From: Anticarsia gemmatalis | Lineage: Eukaryota > Arthropoda > Insecta > Lepidoptera > Erebidae | Length of the DNA stretch: 64,000 nucleotides | Direction: 5' to 3' | Assembly: GCF_050436995.1 (NCBI RefSeq) | Contig: NC_134747.1 | Span: 10,423,501 to 10,487,500 of the forward strand | Shown: positions 25,765 through 39,240 of the stretch, piece after piece | Position numbering within the stretch: position 1 is the first letter of the stretch | How the letters are laid out: the number at the start of each line of letters is the position of its first letter | The notes under the pieces: generated by a model | Told to the model about the DNA's origin: nothing | Database searches by the model: none | What the model saw: the letters and a program-made list of their open reading frames with translations, nothing else | Program-made: the position numbers and the translations under genes

Positions 25765-28288
25765 CTAGACTGAGACAACTTCGTAATGGATTACTACTAG
25801 TAGTTATTCATAAAATTCTCCAACTCATTTGTCATCTAAGTACATCGTGGGCAGTGAGGGCAGACGTGTCTTGAAGTTTAGCTGGTGCTATTGCGCTCGT
25901 GTTTATTGTTTCGATTAATTCGATTAGCACGATATGAGAACTATTTCTTGAAACACAAGACGTTCCCAAAATTCTATTAATAATGTAATTAATTTACTTC
26001 TAATAATACCTACGTGTATCATGTAAATGTGTGTAAACAGTTAATATTATATGGTAATACATATTATAGTATATCTATAAAGAAGATATCTGTAAGGCAT
26101 AATTCGATCGTACGATTATGGTTTGTGATAATTTTGCGAAATCATCCTCAACGTGGTTCCTCAGTTCATTTTAATAATTTTTCGTTACAATTTATCATCT
26201 TCGAGCGCAAAACTAAATTCTGTCTTTATATAACTATGTTTTGTATCTAATGAGTCATTCTCATAACTATTTTAATATACAGTATATTGAACTTTGCACT
26301 ACTCTAAAGCCAAATTTCTGAAACCAAAGTTCCCTGTAGAGGACATAACCTTATAGGCGTGGGATCTAAAGCCTGCTACGTCTATAACTCAAATAAGTTA
26401 AATGCTTTTGATGTTTATATTAAGACCAATCTGCTTTGTCACATTTGCCATTATTTTATAAAATTTATGAATTAGGAGATGGATGAACGATATAAGAAGA
26501 TGGCAATGACCTTGCCTATGATGAGGAATTGCAATAAATATAGCAATAAGGACAAGAGCGGAAACGTTTATGCGAAAGTAAATACGTAAGACGCGGCGCC
26601 GGTTGCTTATACAAGAAGCAAATATTTGTCTTTCTTGCGTCATGGATGTTGATATTTTAAAGTATCAATCGTTTTTATTGACTTTGTCGAAGGTTTTTTA
26701 AAGGTTCTTCCTTATTATAAATTATGTTTTGTTTTAAAATTATGTAGTGAAGTATAGCAATAAAATAGTCTTGTCATTGTATACCCCCGACGATCATAGC
26801 TTCAATTTAAAAATATTAAATTTATGGCTAACTTACATGAAAAAATATATTAGGTTTTTCCTATACGACAAATATGTATCGGAATCTCCCAGACAAATTA
26901 AACACTCACGTACTGTTATGAGGTAAAGAAAAACACATCATCCAGACAACATTAATAAATGCTACCTTTTCACCACACTCCTATTGTCTTGTCTTAAAAT
27001 AACGAGAGGTCAAGAACTGTTGAAATAAAAAGGATTACTTTGTGGCTGGGATGTGACAAGATAACCGACGGTTTTCCTTTGTTTACCTTTCAAACAATAC
27101 AACCACCGGCCATTGACTTCATTCAACTAAAATACTCGCGTGAAAGCTATATAATTAATTTTCCCCAACCCATATCATTATTGAATGTCACAATAATTGT
27201 CTATATTTAGAACTAGTTGTATGATGATTTAAAACTACTGTTACAGTTAAATATTTTTATTAAAATATAAAGTACTTACTTAGGCCCGGTTTCACGACCG
27301 TTGGATAACTATCACATAGTTTTTCAGGTGGAATTTTGGTAGTTGATTTTTTACACTTGCTGTCTTTTTATCGAACAGATAGATATCTGATAGTTATTCA
27401 TAAGCTGTGGAACTGGCCCATAGACTTATATAAATTATAAGTAAACTAAGCCTAGTTTTATTTATTGGTGCCTTTCTTGCACTTTAAATTCTATCACAGG
27501 TTTTTGACGAAGTAATACCATTCTAACTTATTTTACTAATATTAATAAAACTCGAAGGCATTTCGCTTAAAAATAGAGTACAAAAATACTATAATTTAAG
27601 TATAATTTTGGATTAAATTAAAAAATACTTTGAACTACTAGATGTTATAAAAATAATGTTTTATAAGTAGGGTTTAAGTAACATATTATTATTTAAATTA
27701 TATAAACTTAAAACTTAAGGAATGAAAAGAAGCAAATGAATGGCTAGCTACTGATAAAATAAAAGCAATTGATTAAAATAAAAAAGTACACAATCATCGT
27801 ATTAAAATTTGTGTCTACTTATTGTTTGAACCGAAAATTGCAGCACTACCTAGTAACAGCTTTATTTTTCTGCTATGTTTCTATGCAAAGAAAGCTAAAC
27901 ATTTACGTGGCACAGTAAAGAGCAAGATTATTACGGCAGCATTAACTTTACTTATTTTTATTTGAGGTGATTTTTCCATATGTCAGTTTGTTCTAAGAAT
28001 AATTTGTGGTTTTTGACTGGCTACAAACATATTTTTTCTGTTGATAGCATTAAAATAATAAGAGCCCGTTTCACAACTCATAGTTAAGTGTCTGATAACC
28101 TATCCTATAGATAAAGTTAGAGGAAATATTTAATATATCCTCTTACAAGCTATGTATCTGATTTATTCAGTAGCGGTAAAACAGGTAAAATAATTTTAAA
28201 GTATTATCTGACGTTGGAAAAATCATCTCTTACACATTCTACCTTACTTTATATCTAAAAATACTTGGACTTTCATAAATAACTTAAT
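25765..28288. other. Intergenic stretch with MITE relics
   Basis: No gene is supported. A MITE-like pair is listed separately at 27282-27421. A second, weaker one spans about 28066-28190 (AGCCCGTTTCAC... against a reverse end ...GGTAAAACAGG). A TTTATT at 28162-28167 is an AATAAA on the minus strand, about 120 bases past the CRAL-TRIO stop, and is its nearest poly(A) signal. Minus-strand ORF 26398-26643 has no motif. Confidence 0.4.
27282..27421. mobile_element. Short MITE with imperfect terminal inverted repeats
   Basis: The left end AGGCCCGGTTTCAC... GGATAACTATC is the imperfect reverse complement of the right end GATAGTTATTC... AACTGGCCCA. A TA dinucleotide is present at both borders, as expected for Tc1/mariner-type target duplication. 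At 140 bp it has no coding capacity. Confidence 0.5.
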
Positions 28289-31200
28289 TTAACTTAGATT
28301 AATACCTTTTTCTTTCAACTGTCTCTCCACTTCGGCATCGACTTCTCCTTCCCGGAACTTGTATCCATAGTTTATAACCGCTTTCGCTACATTGAAGTTC
28401 TTTTTCAGAGAATTCAGCCAAATTGTGTAGGAATAATCTGGCCATATACCTCCGTATCGTTCAGGCAAGTGGTCCGGGTGTATGTGTTTGTGTAGAGAAG
28501 CAAAGTCATGTCCGTGGAAGTATATTTTTGAGTGCATCTCTGAATTGAGTAGTGGTTTAAATATGTTATAGATTTTGTCGAACAGCCATGAGTGGTTGAC
28601 GACGTGTATCGCGTATGTGTTCATCGGGAAACAAGACTGGAAGACAGAAAATATGCGTTAGCTGCGTGTTATTAGTTCATAAAGTTGACGATAAGCCGCT
28701 GTTACATGTTAAGATCGGAGAGGTTCTATGTAATGGAAGATTTATGTAAAGGAAAACTATCTTTCGTATTTTATGATAGCACTATGTAATCAATGTTCCT
28801 CACGACTCAGTTTATTAGGTTATGAATACGTAGTACGAGTATAGTGCATTTTTTCTTAGAGACATTAATACCTTCAACCAACTTAAAGCCCAAGTACATA
28901 AGATACCAGACACCATTGAAAACACAGTTTAAATATACTTATTAAAGCTTGACAGTCATTACTTCAGCGTTTCGCTACACTTTGAGTAATTAATAATATA
29001 ATTTAATGCGAAGGTTACCTTTGGGACATTTTAATAATTTGAAGATTTAGCTATCGCTTTGCTACCTTCGAAGTTATTATAACATAGAACGTTCCCACGG
29101 CTTTAATGGAACATAAAAATTTAATATTCTCATATTACAATGAATAGGTACTTACAACCAAAAGCTTGACCATCTTGGCGGCCACGGAAGGCGTGACTTG
29201 CCACGCGTGCTGTATGCCGAAGTCCTCTAAGTCAAATATGGCCACACCGCCGAGTATTTGTGATCGCGGCTCCAACAAACCGATCTCCAACGCCAAAATA
29301 GTTGCCTTGAATAAATCGTCCACAGAAACCGTATTTGGGTCCCAACATCCTGAAAAAACATTATACGTTTTAGGTGAACAACAATGTTTTATAAAAAATA
29401 ATTTGTATATTTTTTATGGCGAAAATTTCATTATACGAATTAAATGTTTAGAAATAAGAATAGTTAATTATTATATAAGGTTAAATATCTTTTTTTTTTA
29501 ATATAAAACAAAGTAATTGTCTATTGTGTGATTACGCAATTTAAAAACAAATGACAAATATGACAACTTTTGTTTAATTTATACAATTTGTTAAAGAAAA
29601 TCAAATCATGATGACTGAGCATTTATTTACATTTTTTTAATTGACCATAAAAAAAGAAAAAAATTGACATGTGAAAATATTTACTACTATAAAATAATTA
29701 CGTAAATTAACAATAGGTTGGTATTTTGTTCAATTGCTTACGGTTAAATTGTTATAAAAACATTTTTATGTGGTCCGGAATCTTTGCGGGCCATTTTTAA
29801 ATATAGAGATGGTCTCAATGCTTTTTTATCAATCTACAAAAGTTAGCCTATCCACAGCTGTTTATATTGTATTTTCTTACCAATTCTGTAGAAGAGTAAT
29901 CTTCGTCCAGCCTGATCTTTATATGGTGGTACTGTTATCACGTTAGCATCGCCGATGTTCCGCAAGTCCAGAGGGAAAATGTTCTCAACTAGCTCTGGGT
30001 AGTCCTCCCTGAATTGATAGTAGTTTACAATCTGAAAAAATAAACAAGAGACTGGTTTATTTCAAAGTAATTGAAAAATATTTCTTCATAACTTGTGCGA
30101 TATTGAACTCATCGAAAATAAAGATACGACTTTGTTTTTTCGTACTTTTCATGTTTACACCCCCAATTTTGTACTTTTTTGCCGTCAATTTATAACATGT
30201 GTATCATTTAATTTCTTTTTAGAGATTTGGCAAAGCATTAACGATTGTAACCGCTTTATAAGATATAAAAAATAAGTGGTATTATAAAAAAATAATAATA
30301 ATTGCTTAAAACTAAAAACTTGCGCGAGCACGCGATGAATATGAAGTTCCTTACCATTTTTCTCTCGATAAATGTACCCATCTATTATAATAAACAAAGT
30401 GAACTAAAATATATCTATGGGCAAGCCTATGAACGAACTAAACTTAGGTTTACGTGACTGTCCTAAAATCATTGACCGATTTATAAACCTGTTACCTGCG
30501 GTCAACGACATAGAATTTCATAACTGATATTCTCTTGAAATCATTTGAAGTTGACCTCTAAATACTTAGTACTAGTTAACTAAGCTACTTATTCATAAGA
30601 ACGTTGGCCCCAAACATCTAATACTATCTATCAATGGAGAATTTATAGTCAGCTATAACAAAGGGTATGCATTCTGAATATAACAGATATTAATAAACCA
30701 CAAGTAAGTAACGATATCTACGTCACGATTGTCATAAATGTACAACTAGAAATACGGTTCTGTGCTCTTACGTCACAACATTTTATTAATTGTATTTTTT
30801 GTCAGCGATATATTTTATTTACGTGGGTCTTTGTTACGTAAATCGCAATCTTCATCAACATTTATTCTGTTTTATAGTTTAATATTTTACGCCTAACTAG
30901 GAAAGTCAAGGCTTCATTAATAACAGTAGTTGCAATACAATGTTATTATAAACTAAAGTTTTTTTATTGCTGCACCGAGTCCCACAAAATTTAGTAAAAG
31001 CACGCGAGCGGAAAGATAAAGCTACAGGCACAACGAATTATGATTTTAAATATTAATCGATGCGTGTGTAATCTACTTGTTGTCTTTATTGCCGTAGGCT
31101 AAATCCGAGAAGACGACCTAAGTAAACGCAAAGTCCGGTAACTAGGCCGATGGTCGCTAGGGCTCAAAACAATGATTTTAATCTTACGCTTTAGCAATAA

Positions 31201-33144
31201 GGATTATTGTATAACGTTACGACTCTTTTCACTAACTCTAATATAGTAGGATATATGCACGTAGGTAAAAATATCAAAAGTGACTGTACATATATTTAAA
31301 TTGTGCAATATAAATGCACTTACCAATCTGTGTGCTCTCTGCGGGATAAATTTGCGTGCGCGCAAAAATCTGATTAAAAATTCATCGTCCATGCGATGAG
31401 GAGTACATTCACCACGTTCTGGAAATAACAATATATAGTTTTATTACTTATTGTAAAGTTTAAAATAGAAAATTCTCATCGTCTGCACCAATGTCATATT
31501 AAAATAAGTTAATAGTTCTGCAATGACGACATTCTCAATTATTAAAATACATTTTAGTACCTATCTTCACTCGTTTTTTTACAAATTTTAATTTGTTTGA
31601 ACTTTGATCAATGTTTATTGTATGGTATCTGGGCATTGCCTCGATTGAGGACAAAATCAATACCTATAAGTTATTATCATAGTATAAGAGATACATGGTT
31701 ATCAAGATTCAATATAGGTATGCTATTATAAAGTCCAATTATGTCGGACAGAGTGAACTTTACACAACAATGTTAATATACCTGTGTACCTACCATTTAA
31801 AAGTAGCAAGCATTTGAAGACACGTTTTTAACGACAAAGCGAAGTTATTCCAACAAAGAAGTTATCTATTATTGATAACAATCTTTTTTTTGACACATGT
31901 TACGATTTTGTCAGTACCTTGGAGAAGATGATTACTTTAGCTAAGATTGTAAGCTGAAATCATGTCATAAAAGTTTATAAGGTGTACAGATGTAAGACAT
32001 GTGTATTGCCTTTTTTCCCATATTTGTATAAATTCTTGCCATAGTGCTGCCTGAGAACATTTATTATCAGTCGTCGTATCGCCTACCAGGCAATTTAGTC
32101 TGAGTTGGCAGTTCAACGTCCTGAATGTAACTATGCGCATGTATCTAAATAATTTGCTCTCTTTATTGTTAAGAGACTAGTCAACCTAGTTATCTGAATG
32201 TAGACAGAGACGTCATTGCGAGTGTCGAAAGCCTTCGTGACTTCAAATCTTATGAGTGGGTACACTCTACTATGTCTAAAGCATTAGCTTTTCATATTCA
32301 ACTTGCTAATGTAAGGGCTCATTCACAAGACTTATTTTATTTAGGTTAAGAGGTTGTGAATGGCTTTGACTGAATTTTGTTTAAGTGCGTAAAGCGCACG
32401 TCATCTGCGTCCGAAGTTCGATAAATCAAATCTATGGTCGCAGCCTATAAATTGTATGTCCACTATAAATGGTAATTTAATAGTCGGAAAGGAAATATAA
32501 AAATGAAGGTATTAATTCAGTTAATGTCCATCTACTCTCGGGCACATGCAGAAGGTAACATACGCGATAAGTATCGTGTATCGAGCTAGGCCGAACTCGT
32601 TTGTTCGCCGAATATGCGTGTCATGGCCGCTGACATCTCGCCTACATCCCATTGTTCAGCCGAATTATCCGTTGAGAAATATCACATTATCAATTATATC
32701 GCGTTCTATCTTTTCGATATGCTCTACCGATAACAATAGAATAGGAGTGCATGTAGTTTGCACTGAACTCTATTTTGTATATTAAACCGCTTGCTGCGGT
32801 AGTATCGCTCATGTAGTAACAATATTCTATAAACTTTTCCTAAATTAAAAAGACGTGTATTCAACGTGGTATAGTAAGTTAGTTAATTAAGTTTTTGTTT
32901 TATTGTGGCAAAAGTAATTTAAAATCTTCGACTCAATCAGACCAATTAACTTGATAACTTTTAAAGGTCACTCAGTTATAATTGTTCTTTTAACTTCTGA
33001 CGTACCATAGATCATCTCTCTGAGCTCGTAGATGGCTTGTGCTCGCATGTTGGGGTCCTCCCCGCAGTGCTGGCGGGCGTACTCGACCACCTCTGGTGGC
33101 GGTTCACCCATGTCCAAGTCCACGTGGCTCTCCGGTGTCGGCAT
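28289..33144 (-). CDS. CRAL-TRIO (Sec14-like) lipid-transfer protein, alpha-tocopherol-transfer-protein-like
   Basis: Five coding exons join in frame on the minus strand: 33144-33006, 31418-31324, 30031-29881, 29349-29156 and 28636-28289. Each intron has GT and AG ends (donors GTACGT, GTAAGT, GTAAGA, GTAAGT). The product is 308 residues, the usual size of insect alpha-TTP-like proteins. CRAL-TRIO N-terminal helices span about residues 25-90, with DDEFLIRFLRARKF at 57-70. The lipid-binding fold follows, with GGVAIFDLEDFG at 162-173 and the signature LPERYGG at 250-256. There is no signal peptide or membrane segment, so it should act in the cytosol, carrying a small hydrophobic ligand (tocopherol, retinoid, carotenoid or phosphoinositide). 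The exact ligand cannot be read from sequence. The ATG at 33144 lies six bases inside its exon, so 5' UTR exons exist upstream; see 46652-46792. Confidence 0.92.
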
Positions 33145-33150
33145 GTTTGC

Positions 33151-36100
33151 CTGTAACATTCAATATTACTTTATAGCCAATGTTCGTAGATATCCTCTTA
33201 CAAAAAATAGACTGGTATAGAGTTATATTTCCAGTTTTAGTTCTAGTTTCCTTTGTTGCACTTTTGATTAAAACACTCTTTTTATTCCTATTGTGCATTA
33301 TAACATATTCTATTTTAGTAATGACACGACCTTGCAAGTATGCAAAGTTTTGTATTATACATATATTTATATATATGTAGTTACTTTGATATATTATAAT
33401 TAATAAAATAAAATCAACGATTCTCATTAAGAAATTGGATGTGCGCTTACAGCGTAAATAAATTCAAATATCAGAGCAAAGTTCACGAGGTTCATGCGCC
33501 CAGGAAATCTATTATGAGCCTAACCGAATACACTAGAAATTCTAGCGACTTCGAAGTTATTGGGATAGGGAAACGATCAAAATTTTCCATTGAGCTAGAT
33601 TTCTGTAGGTAGTCTGGAGATAAATTTTCCGCCTATATAGATAAAAGTTTAAATACCAAACTTTTGCTTCAACGGTAATAAATAGAGATTTCTTTACATT
33701 CCTTTTATGGAAACGAAATGTTATTTGCAAACTAATTCAATAGACGTGAAATATACCTGTCAATTAAATTTATATAAAAGCAAATTAAAGATTATTAAAC
33801 AACTAGATACCACGAGACTAAGCCGTTGACTCTCTGATACTTCTTGCAATTTCTTCACATTTTACACTTTACTTAGTTATCTATTAGCGACTAGTCACGA
33901 ATACAGGAACAAACTAGCCAACGATGATAAATCGCATAGATAACCCGCCCACTAGGTGCTTGGCAACTTGCTAACCCTTTAGATTTTATTCTGATAAGTT
34001 TTAAATAACCTTTTTCAGCGACTTTCTCGTTGTCACCGCAATTGTATGCTTTCTTTACCTATTGTACGTAGTTGAAGCTAGTTAGTTAAGCTTTAAGTTT
34101 ACCACATCGTTTGGTTCAAACACTATTGTTATCTAATAGTTGTTTTCCGCGACTGAGCCCGTTCAGTCTCCCAACAAGTTTTCCCTGACTTAACACTTCC
34201 GTAAATTATGATTATGTACTAACTCTCACTTATTTAAATAGGAAAATTCTAAGACAAGTTTATGTGTTACCTACCCAAGATACCAAGTGCGTTGTTGTCA
34301 ACATCATCTCTCGGTTGCCAAGAATAAATGTGTAATAGAAATACTATTGCGGAATATAAAGGAACCACTGTCTGACTTAATAGTGCATTGCGTCAAATAA
34401 CGCAATTGTCTTCCTATTACTCGAGAAAGATAAGTATTATTTACCCAACTTTTCAGATGAAGAAAGCATCAATTACTTGTTGGATGAAATAAGTTATCAT
34501 GAACAATGAACAAGCTTATGATTTACCACAATTGTAAGAGTTCAAACACCTGATAAACTAGTAAAATAAGTTTTAAAAGCTCTACCGTAATGTCTTATTA
34601 AATCTAATTATATTATCTTGGATTTATGGTTCTTGTTATTAAGAAGTTGTAACTGTCAGCCCGTTCGCGATCTCTTATCTTAAGATTTAAACTTGGTATC
34701 TTGGTCACAAGTGAATTACACAAGATACATTACACGGATAAGTGTATAAGTAAATATGTGATGCAACGGTAATGCACATTTACTGTAGTACGTCGCTTGA
34801 TGGCTTCCTTATACAATGCACTTTATTGACTGTTAACACGCATTTGTCTTTATGCACTAAATAAACAAGCGAAAGGATCTCCATCGCCGATGTATTTACG
34901 ATCGACATAAAGCCTCTAATTACATTTTATATAAAGTTGTTAAGAAAGGCTGAGGCAAAGCTATCGGTCCGTTTAATCTGTTTAGGGTACGCCAGGGGAG
35001 TATTATAGAGAAAGTGCAGTGAAATGTACGTCGAGCAAGGAACAGGCTTCCAGTAGATAAACTGGTCACGATATGCCTATTTCTAGGCGGGAATGGCTTT
35101 CATATGTCCAATGGTGGGTTATTTGCGAGCGAAAGGAACAAGAAAATTGCTGTGGACCGTTTACTTAAACATATTATCGTATTATCTGAACATAAATGTT
35201 CTTATACTCGTATTATGCAAAGGTTTTGCATGAGGTCCATCTGGTGCTACAACAGTTTCATAAATAACATTAAATTAAGAGAAATGTAAACGGGAGACAA
35301 ATATAAAAAAACAAATTATATTTGCAATCACATAACTCGAGCGATTATAATGAGACGATTTTGAAATAAAAGGAATAAAATAATGCAATACGTGATCTAT
35401 CCGTGATAGGTGCAAGAAACAGCATATTTTATTTAATGTAATGTTTTTAAAAAAAAAATGATTTTATATTTATGAACTCTTTTTAGCAGTACCTATTCAG
35501 GTCATCGATTTTACATAATCGGTTCGACCTGAAATAGCCCTTTCAGTAACCGGCGTGAAACTTTAATGTACCGGTCTTAACGACCATTATGTGATCTCAT
35601 ATAATAACAATAAAATTGTTATATCATATAAACATAATGTAACTGTAGTCTTCGAAACCCGTATTTTGTTCAACAAATCTACTTTACTTGCGTTTTCGTT
35701 ACATTTCGAAGTATCGAACCTGTATGTGTTTCGTAAGAGTTGTATTGTAATGATCGGAACAAACTCGTAAATATTATTAACTTGTGTTTATTTCACCAGC
35801 TCCAGATAAATATTGGCTAGTTGGTGTATTTAAAAGTTATTCTTTCTACTTCCTACTCCTTTACCAGTAGCTTTTTACATATAATCCCATATTTATTGTA
35901 TTGATGATAATGGCTTTAAGATTGCATAGGCCTTTTATATACCGGATCTTATTTGAATGTAAATAAATTTAGTTATTTTTTAAGATAAAAATCATGCAAC
36001 AAGAATACAATAGAGACAAATACTCAATACATATATCATAGCGTTAATACTTAGTTATATCACATATAAAACTCATAAGACTTTACGTAATAAACAATCG

Positions 36101-36721
36101 AAGGTTAACTCCGGACACTTAAATAATAACGAAGGCCCCAATCACATATTATACTGATAGACCATACAAACACACACACAATCACATATATTCTCTTTAA
36201 ATACCTTGTGAACCTATTGATTTTTCTTTATATTGTGTGCATACAGTCTCATCATAGATAGTTATAAATATAAGTGATTTTAATATAATTAATTCTTCTG
36301 ATGACAAAGAAAAAAATCGTAAATATTGTTGAGTTTTTTATCTCTCTCTATTTGTTTTGAATAACTTAATTTACCTTAGTAACCGGTTTGAACGAAGTAT
36401 ACACGTTTGAAAATGATTGTGAAGGTTACATATCAAAAATATCTGTTACATTTGCGTACAACAATATATTATGTGTGTGTTGTGTATTATTATTATGATT
36501 GTTTGGACCTCTGCTATCATGGCTTATGACTAACCTTAGATCAAAAATAACAATAACCATCATAGTGTAAGTGTTTTAAGTCATTTTATGAAGAATAAAT
36601 ATGTCTTTTGTATTAAAACATGCAGATATAATTGCTCAGATATCTATGTCTCTACTTAGCTTCGAGTGAGCGGCTTCTAACATATTATGCTCGTCGATTT
36701 GGTGAAGGTTAAAAAAACATG
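33151..36721. other. Part of the CRAL-TRIO first intron, no features seen
   Basis: If the promoter at 46.8 kb is right, this is intron 1. It is AT-rich. The plus- and minus-strand ORFs at 33032-33427 overlap the coding exon or are hydrophobic noise. ORF 35104-35289 has no motif. I see no repeat boundary in this part. Confidence 0.4.
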
Positions 36722-37165
36722 TATATGTTACTGTAAAAGCCCGAACTGTGGCAAATCCTAAGATTTTCCGGTAAAACCTAAGATTTACCAACTCTCAATG
36801 GTAAAAGTCCGAACAAGCCGGAGTTTAAAAACTATGTTACGGTATATAAAAAAATCCTCCTTCATAACTATGTTTATAACTATTTCACGGTATAATTATA
36901 TACTGTGACATTGTAATAAAGAAGGAGTTTTGGGCACAGCGACATGGGTAGGTTAGGTTAGAATAGTTATTTTTTTTTAACCACACAGCAGGAGGAGCCC
37001 CGCGAAGCGGGGCTCCGGCGACATCTCGACATCATCAAGTGAATATAGGTAAAAGTTCGAAATAAAAGAATTGTTCGGACTTTTACCATTGCGGGTTGGT
37101 AAATCTTAGGTTATACCGGAAAATCTTAGGATTTACCACCGTTCGGGCTTTTACAGTAACATATA
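36722..37165. mobile_element. 444-bp MITE with ~90-bp terminal inverted repeats
   Basis: Positions 36722-36746 are the exact reverse complement of 37141-37165, and the inverted similarity continues for about 90 bases on each side (to 36815 and from 37071). Each arm contains its own repeated motif GTAAAAG(C/T)CCGAAC at both ends, separated by an AAATCCTAAGATTT block. The centre holds a perfect hairpin at 36994-37016 (GGAGCCCCGC, loop GAA, GCGGGGCTCC) and a short TAGGTTAGGTTAG run. The target duplication is ambiguous (TA or TATA) because the borders are AT-alternating. No ORF is present, so it is non-autonomous. Confidence 0.8.
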
Positions 37166-38219
37166 TAACAATGCATGAAGATGCATCTAATATTATTATG
37201 TTATGAATGCGTTAGAATTTTAAATATAATATTTTAACTACAAAAGAATTTTACGCGACTGATTTATTATAAATGTATGACCGTAGACAAGTGTAGACCA
37301 AAAAAAGTGGTCACGCCGGTGTATTTTGTTCTGAATTAACTTTTGCATTTTGAATTCAGTGGGTAGGTACCTACATTATTATATAACTTAAGACTTAACT
37401 TTCAAATAGTCTAGTCTAGTTTATTACGCAATTTTATAGACATTTGTTACTCGTGGAAGCATGTCTCTATAATTTTGTTTTTCCTTTCTCAGCGGGACCG
37501 AAAGACAAATGCTTATAATACTAATAATATCGGTTCCACGTTCCACTTTCATTATGAGCATTTAATGTTGTACACGTGTTATAAGTATGAACGTACCATC
37601 GTGCTCTGGATACAACCGTCTTTTCCCTTTGGATATGGTTTATAGCAAACTATAACGTCACATTTTAGATTTTTTTACATGTCAACACAGTCACTCACAT
37701 TTAAGAAGATATACCTATAATACGAATTAAACTACATTTTTACCACTTCATGAAATTGAAAATACATAAACCTATGCAAAAGCTTCCTAAAGCCAAACGC
37801 TTGCACTGTTTTTTACTTTACTAGCTGAACATAGACTGACATCGTAATATAAAACGATCGCAGTGGTTCACAATACATTGTTATCGATTGAATTATTAAC
37901 CCGGTGACACTGCCATCGCTTCTATGAAGTCATATGATGGATTACCCTGTCTGCATTAATTTAATATTAGATAAAATCCATGTATATACTTGTATAAACG
38001 AGCCAGCATCTATCTACGTTGAATATATTGTTGAACACAGCCCTGAAGCTAATATATGTTATCCGGAAATTCTTGAAATTACAATAAAAACCGAATTAAA
38101 ATCGTGTCAGACGAAGATTTGATAAAGTTAATAAGAACAGGCGAGGCTGCTATAAATTGTTAATTGATATTCGAACGCTTAGTTGTCTGGATAAAATGCA
38201 TACAAAATTATAATGTACA
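37166..38219. other. Intron stretch between MITE and Helitron
   Basis: Nothing beyond AT-rich sequence is seen. A 62-codon plus-strand ORF (37934-38122) has no motif. Confidence 0.4.
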
Positions 38220-38250
38220 TCCATACTAATATTATAAATGCGAAAGTAAC

Positions 38251-38281
<31 letters not shown>

Positions 38282-38648
38282 GCTACTCAATCACGCCTAA
38301 ACTACTGAACCAATTTGCATGAAATTTGGTATGGAGATAGTTTGATACCCGAGAAAGGACATAGGCTACTTTTTACCCCGGGAAAATGACGCATTTCCCG
38401 GGAAAATTCAGGTTTCGCTACCGAAGTCGCGAATAATCAATATTATAATGACATTGAATTAACAAAATTCCGTTGTCATGGCAACAGTTTTAATGGTGGA
38501 TATGCTTTAGCGCGAGTTATATGAGATATAAATAATTTTGAGAATATTTTTCGTGAAAAAAAGCATATTTTGTTGTTAAGGAATAATTAAGCTTTGTATT
38601 AGTAAAAAAAAATCATTCACGCGAGCGGAGCCGCACGGGTCAGCTAGT
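38220..38648 (+). mobile_element. Microsatellite-bearing Helitron
   Basis: The element begins TCCATACTAATATTATAAAT just after A (38219), carries a (TCTG)n tract at about 38251-38281, and ends CGCACGGGTCAGCTAGT at 38648. These are the hallmarks of the microsatellite-associated Helitrons widespread in Lepidoptera. The interior has the usual CATGAAATTTGGTATGGAGA block and a duplicated CCCGGGAAAA motif. At 429 bp it has no coding capacity. Confidence 0.85.
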
Positions 38649-38985
38649 AGTAAATAAATGTCAATATTTAAATAAATATGATCAGTAATCTAAATACTTT
38701 TTCTGGAAACGGATAGTAAAATTTGCATATGTTATTAATAGCTCGTTACACCAAATAATGATCAATTAATTAGAATGATTATCTTAAGACGAGATGCATA
38801 CATGACAAACAAGTGGTGGGCCTTCTCGAGTCGAGGTCTGCTATTAAGGTTGTATGCCAACACTTCAACAGTCGCGATGTTAATAGTTCCCAATTAAAAA
38901 AATCCATAGATAAGAGGCTGAGATCATACATACTAATACGGCATCGGAACAAAAAATAACAATTATGGAACAAAAAATAATAATT

Positions 38986-39240
38986 GTGACGGTTCGGTAG
39001 TATAACCGACTGATCATGAGGTTTCTGGTTCGATTCCCGGGTCGTGCAAAGTACTATTGGTCGTTTTTAATTAATTTTCAAATATTTCCCAACAGTAACT
39101 CGGTGTTCAGCGACATGCCCGGTATATGGCAATAGACTCGCCTCACATTACGTGGGACTAACAATTTTAGTGGCGAAACGTATGTATTTTCATGCACCTT
39201 CGAGTATAACAGGCGTGATATTATGCATGTACGTAGACAA
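38986..39240 (+). mobile_element. tRNA-derived SINE
   Basis: The head GACGGTTCGGTAGTATAACCGA is followed by the B box GGTTCGATTCC (39027-39037). The body contains GCCCGGTATATGGCAATAGACTCGCC and a GGCGTGATATTATGCATGT end, the order found in a well-known lepidopteran SINE family. The A box is degenerate. The direction is the same as the plus strand, antisense to the host intron's gene. The 3' border is approximate. Confidence 0.75.

Noticed and set aside
29166..29501. 111-codon plus-strand ORF
   Set aside because: It is the antisense shadow of CRAL-TRIO coding exon 4 (29156-29349).
32968..33159. Start of the CRAL-TRIO protein at the upstream ATG (33159)
   Set aside because: That ATG lies before the TTACAG acceptor at 33151-33156 and would be in the intron; the exon's own ATG at 33144 is used instead.
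36950..36968. Telomere-like TTAGG repeats (TAGGTTAGGTTAG)
   Set aside because: Only two units, inside a MITE; not a telomeric tract.
39000..39040. Possible tRNA gene (GGTTCGATTCC)
   Set aside because: Only the B box is good; the downstream body matches a known SINE layout and no cloverleaf forms.
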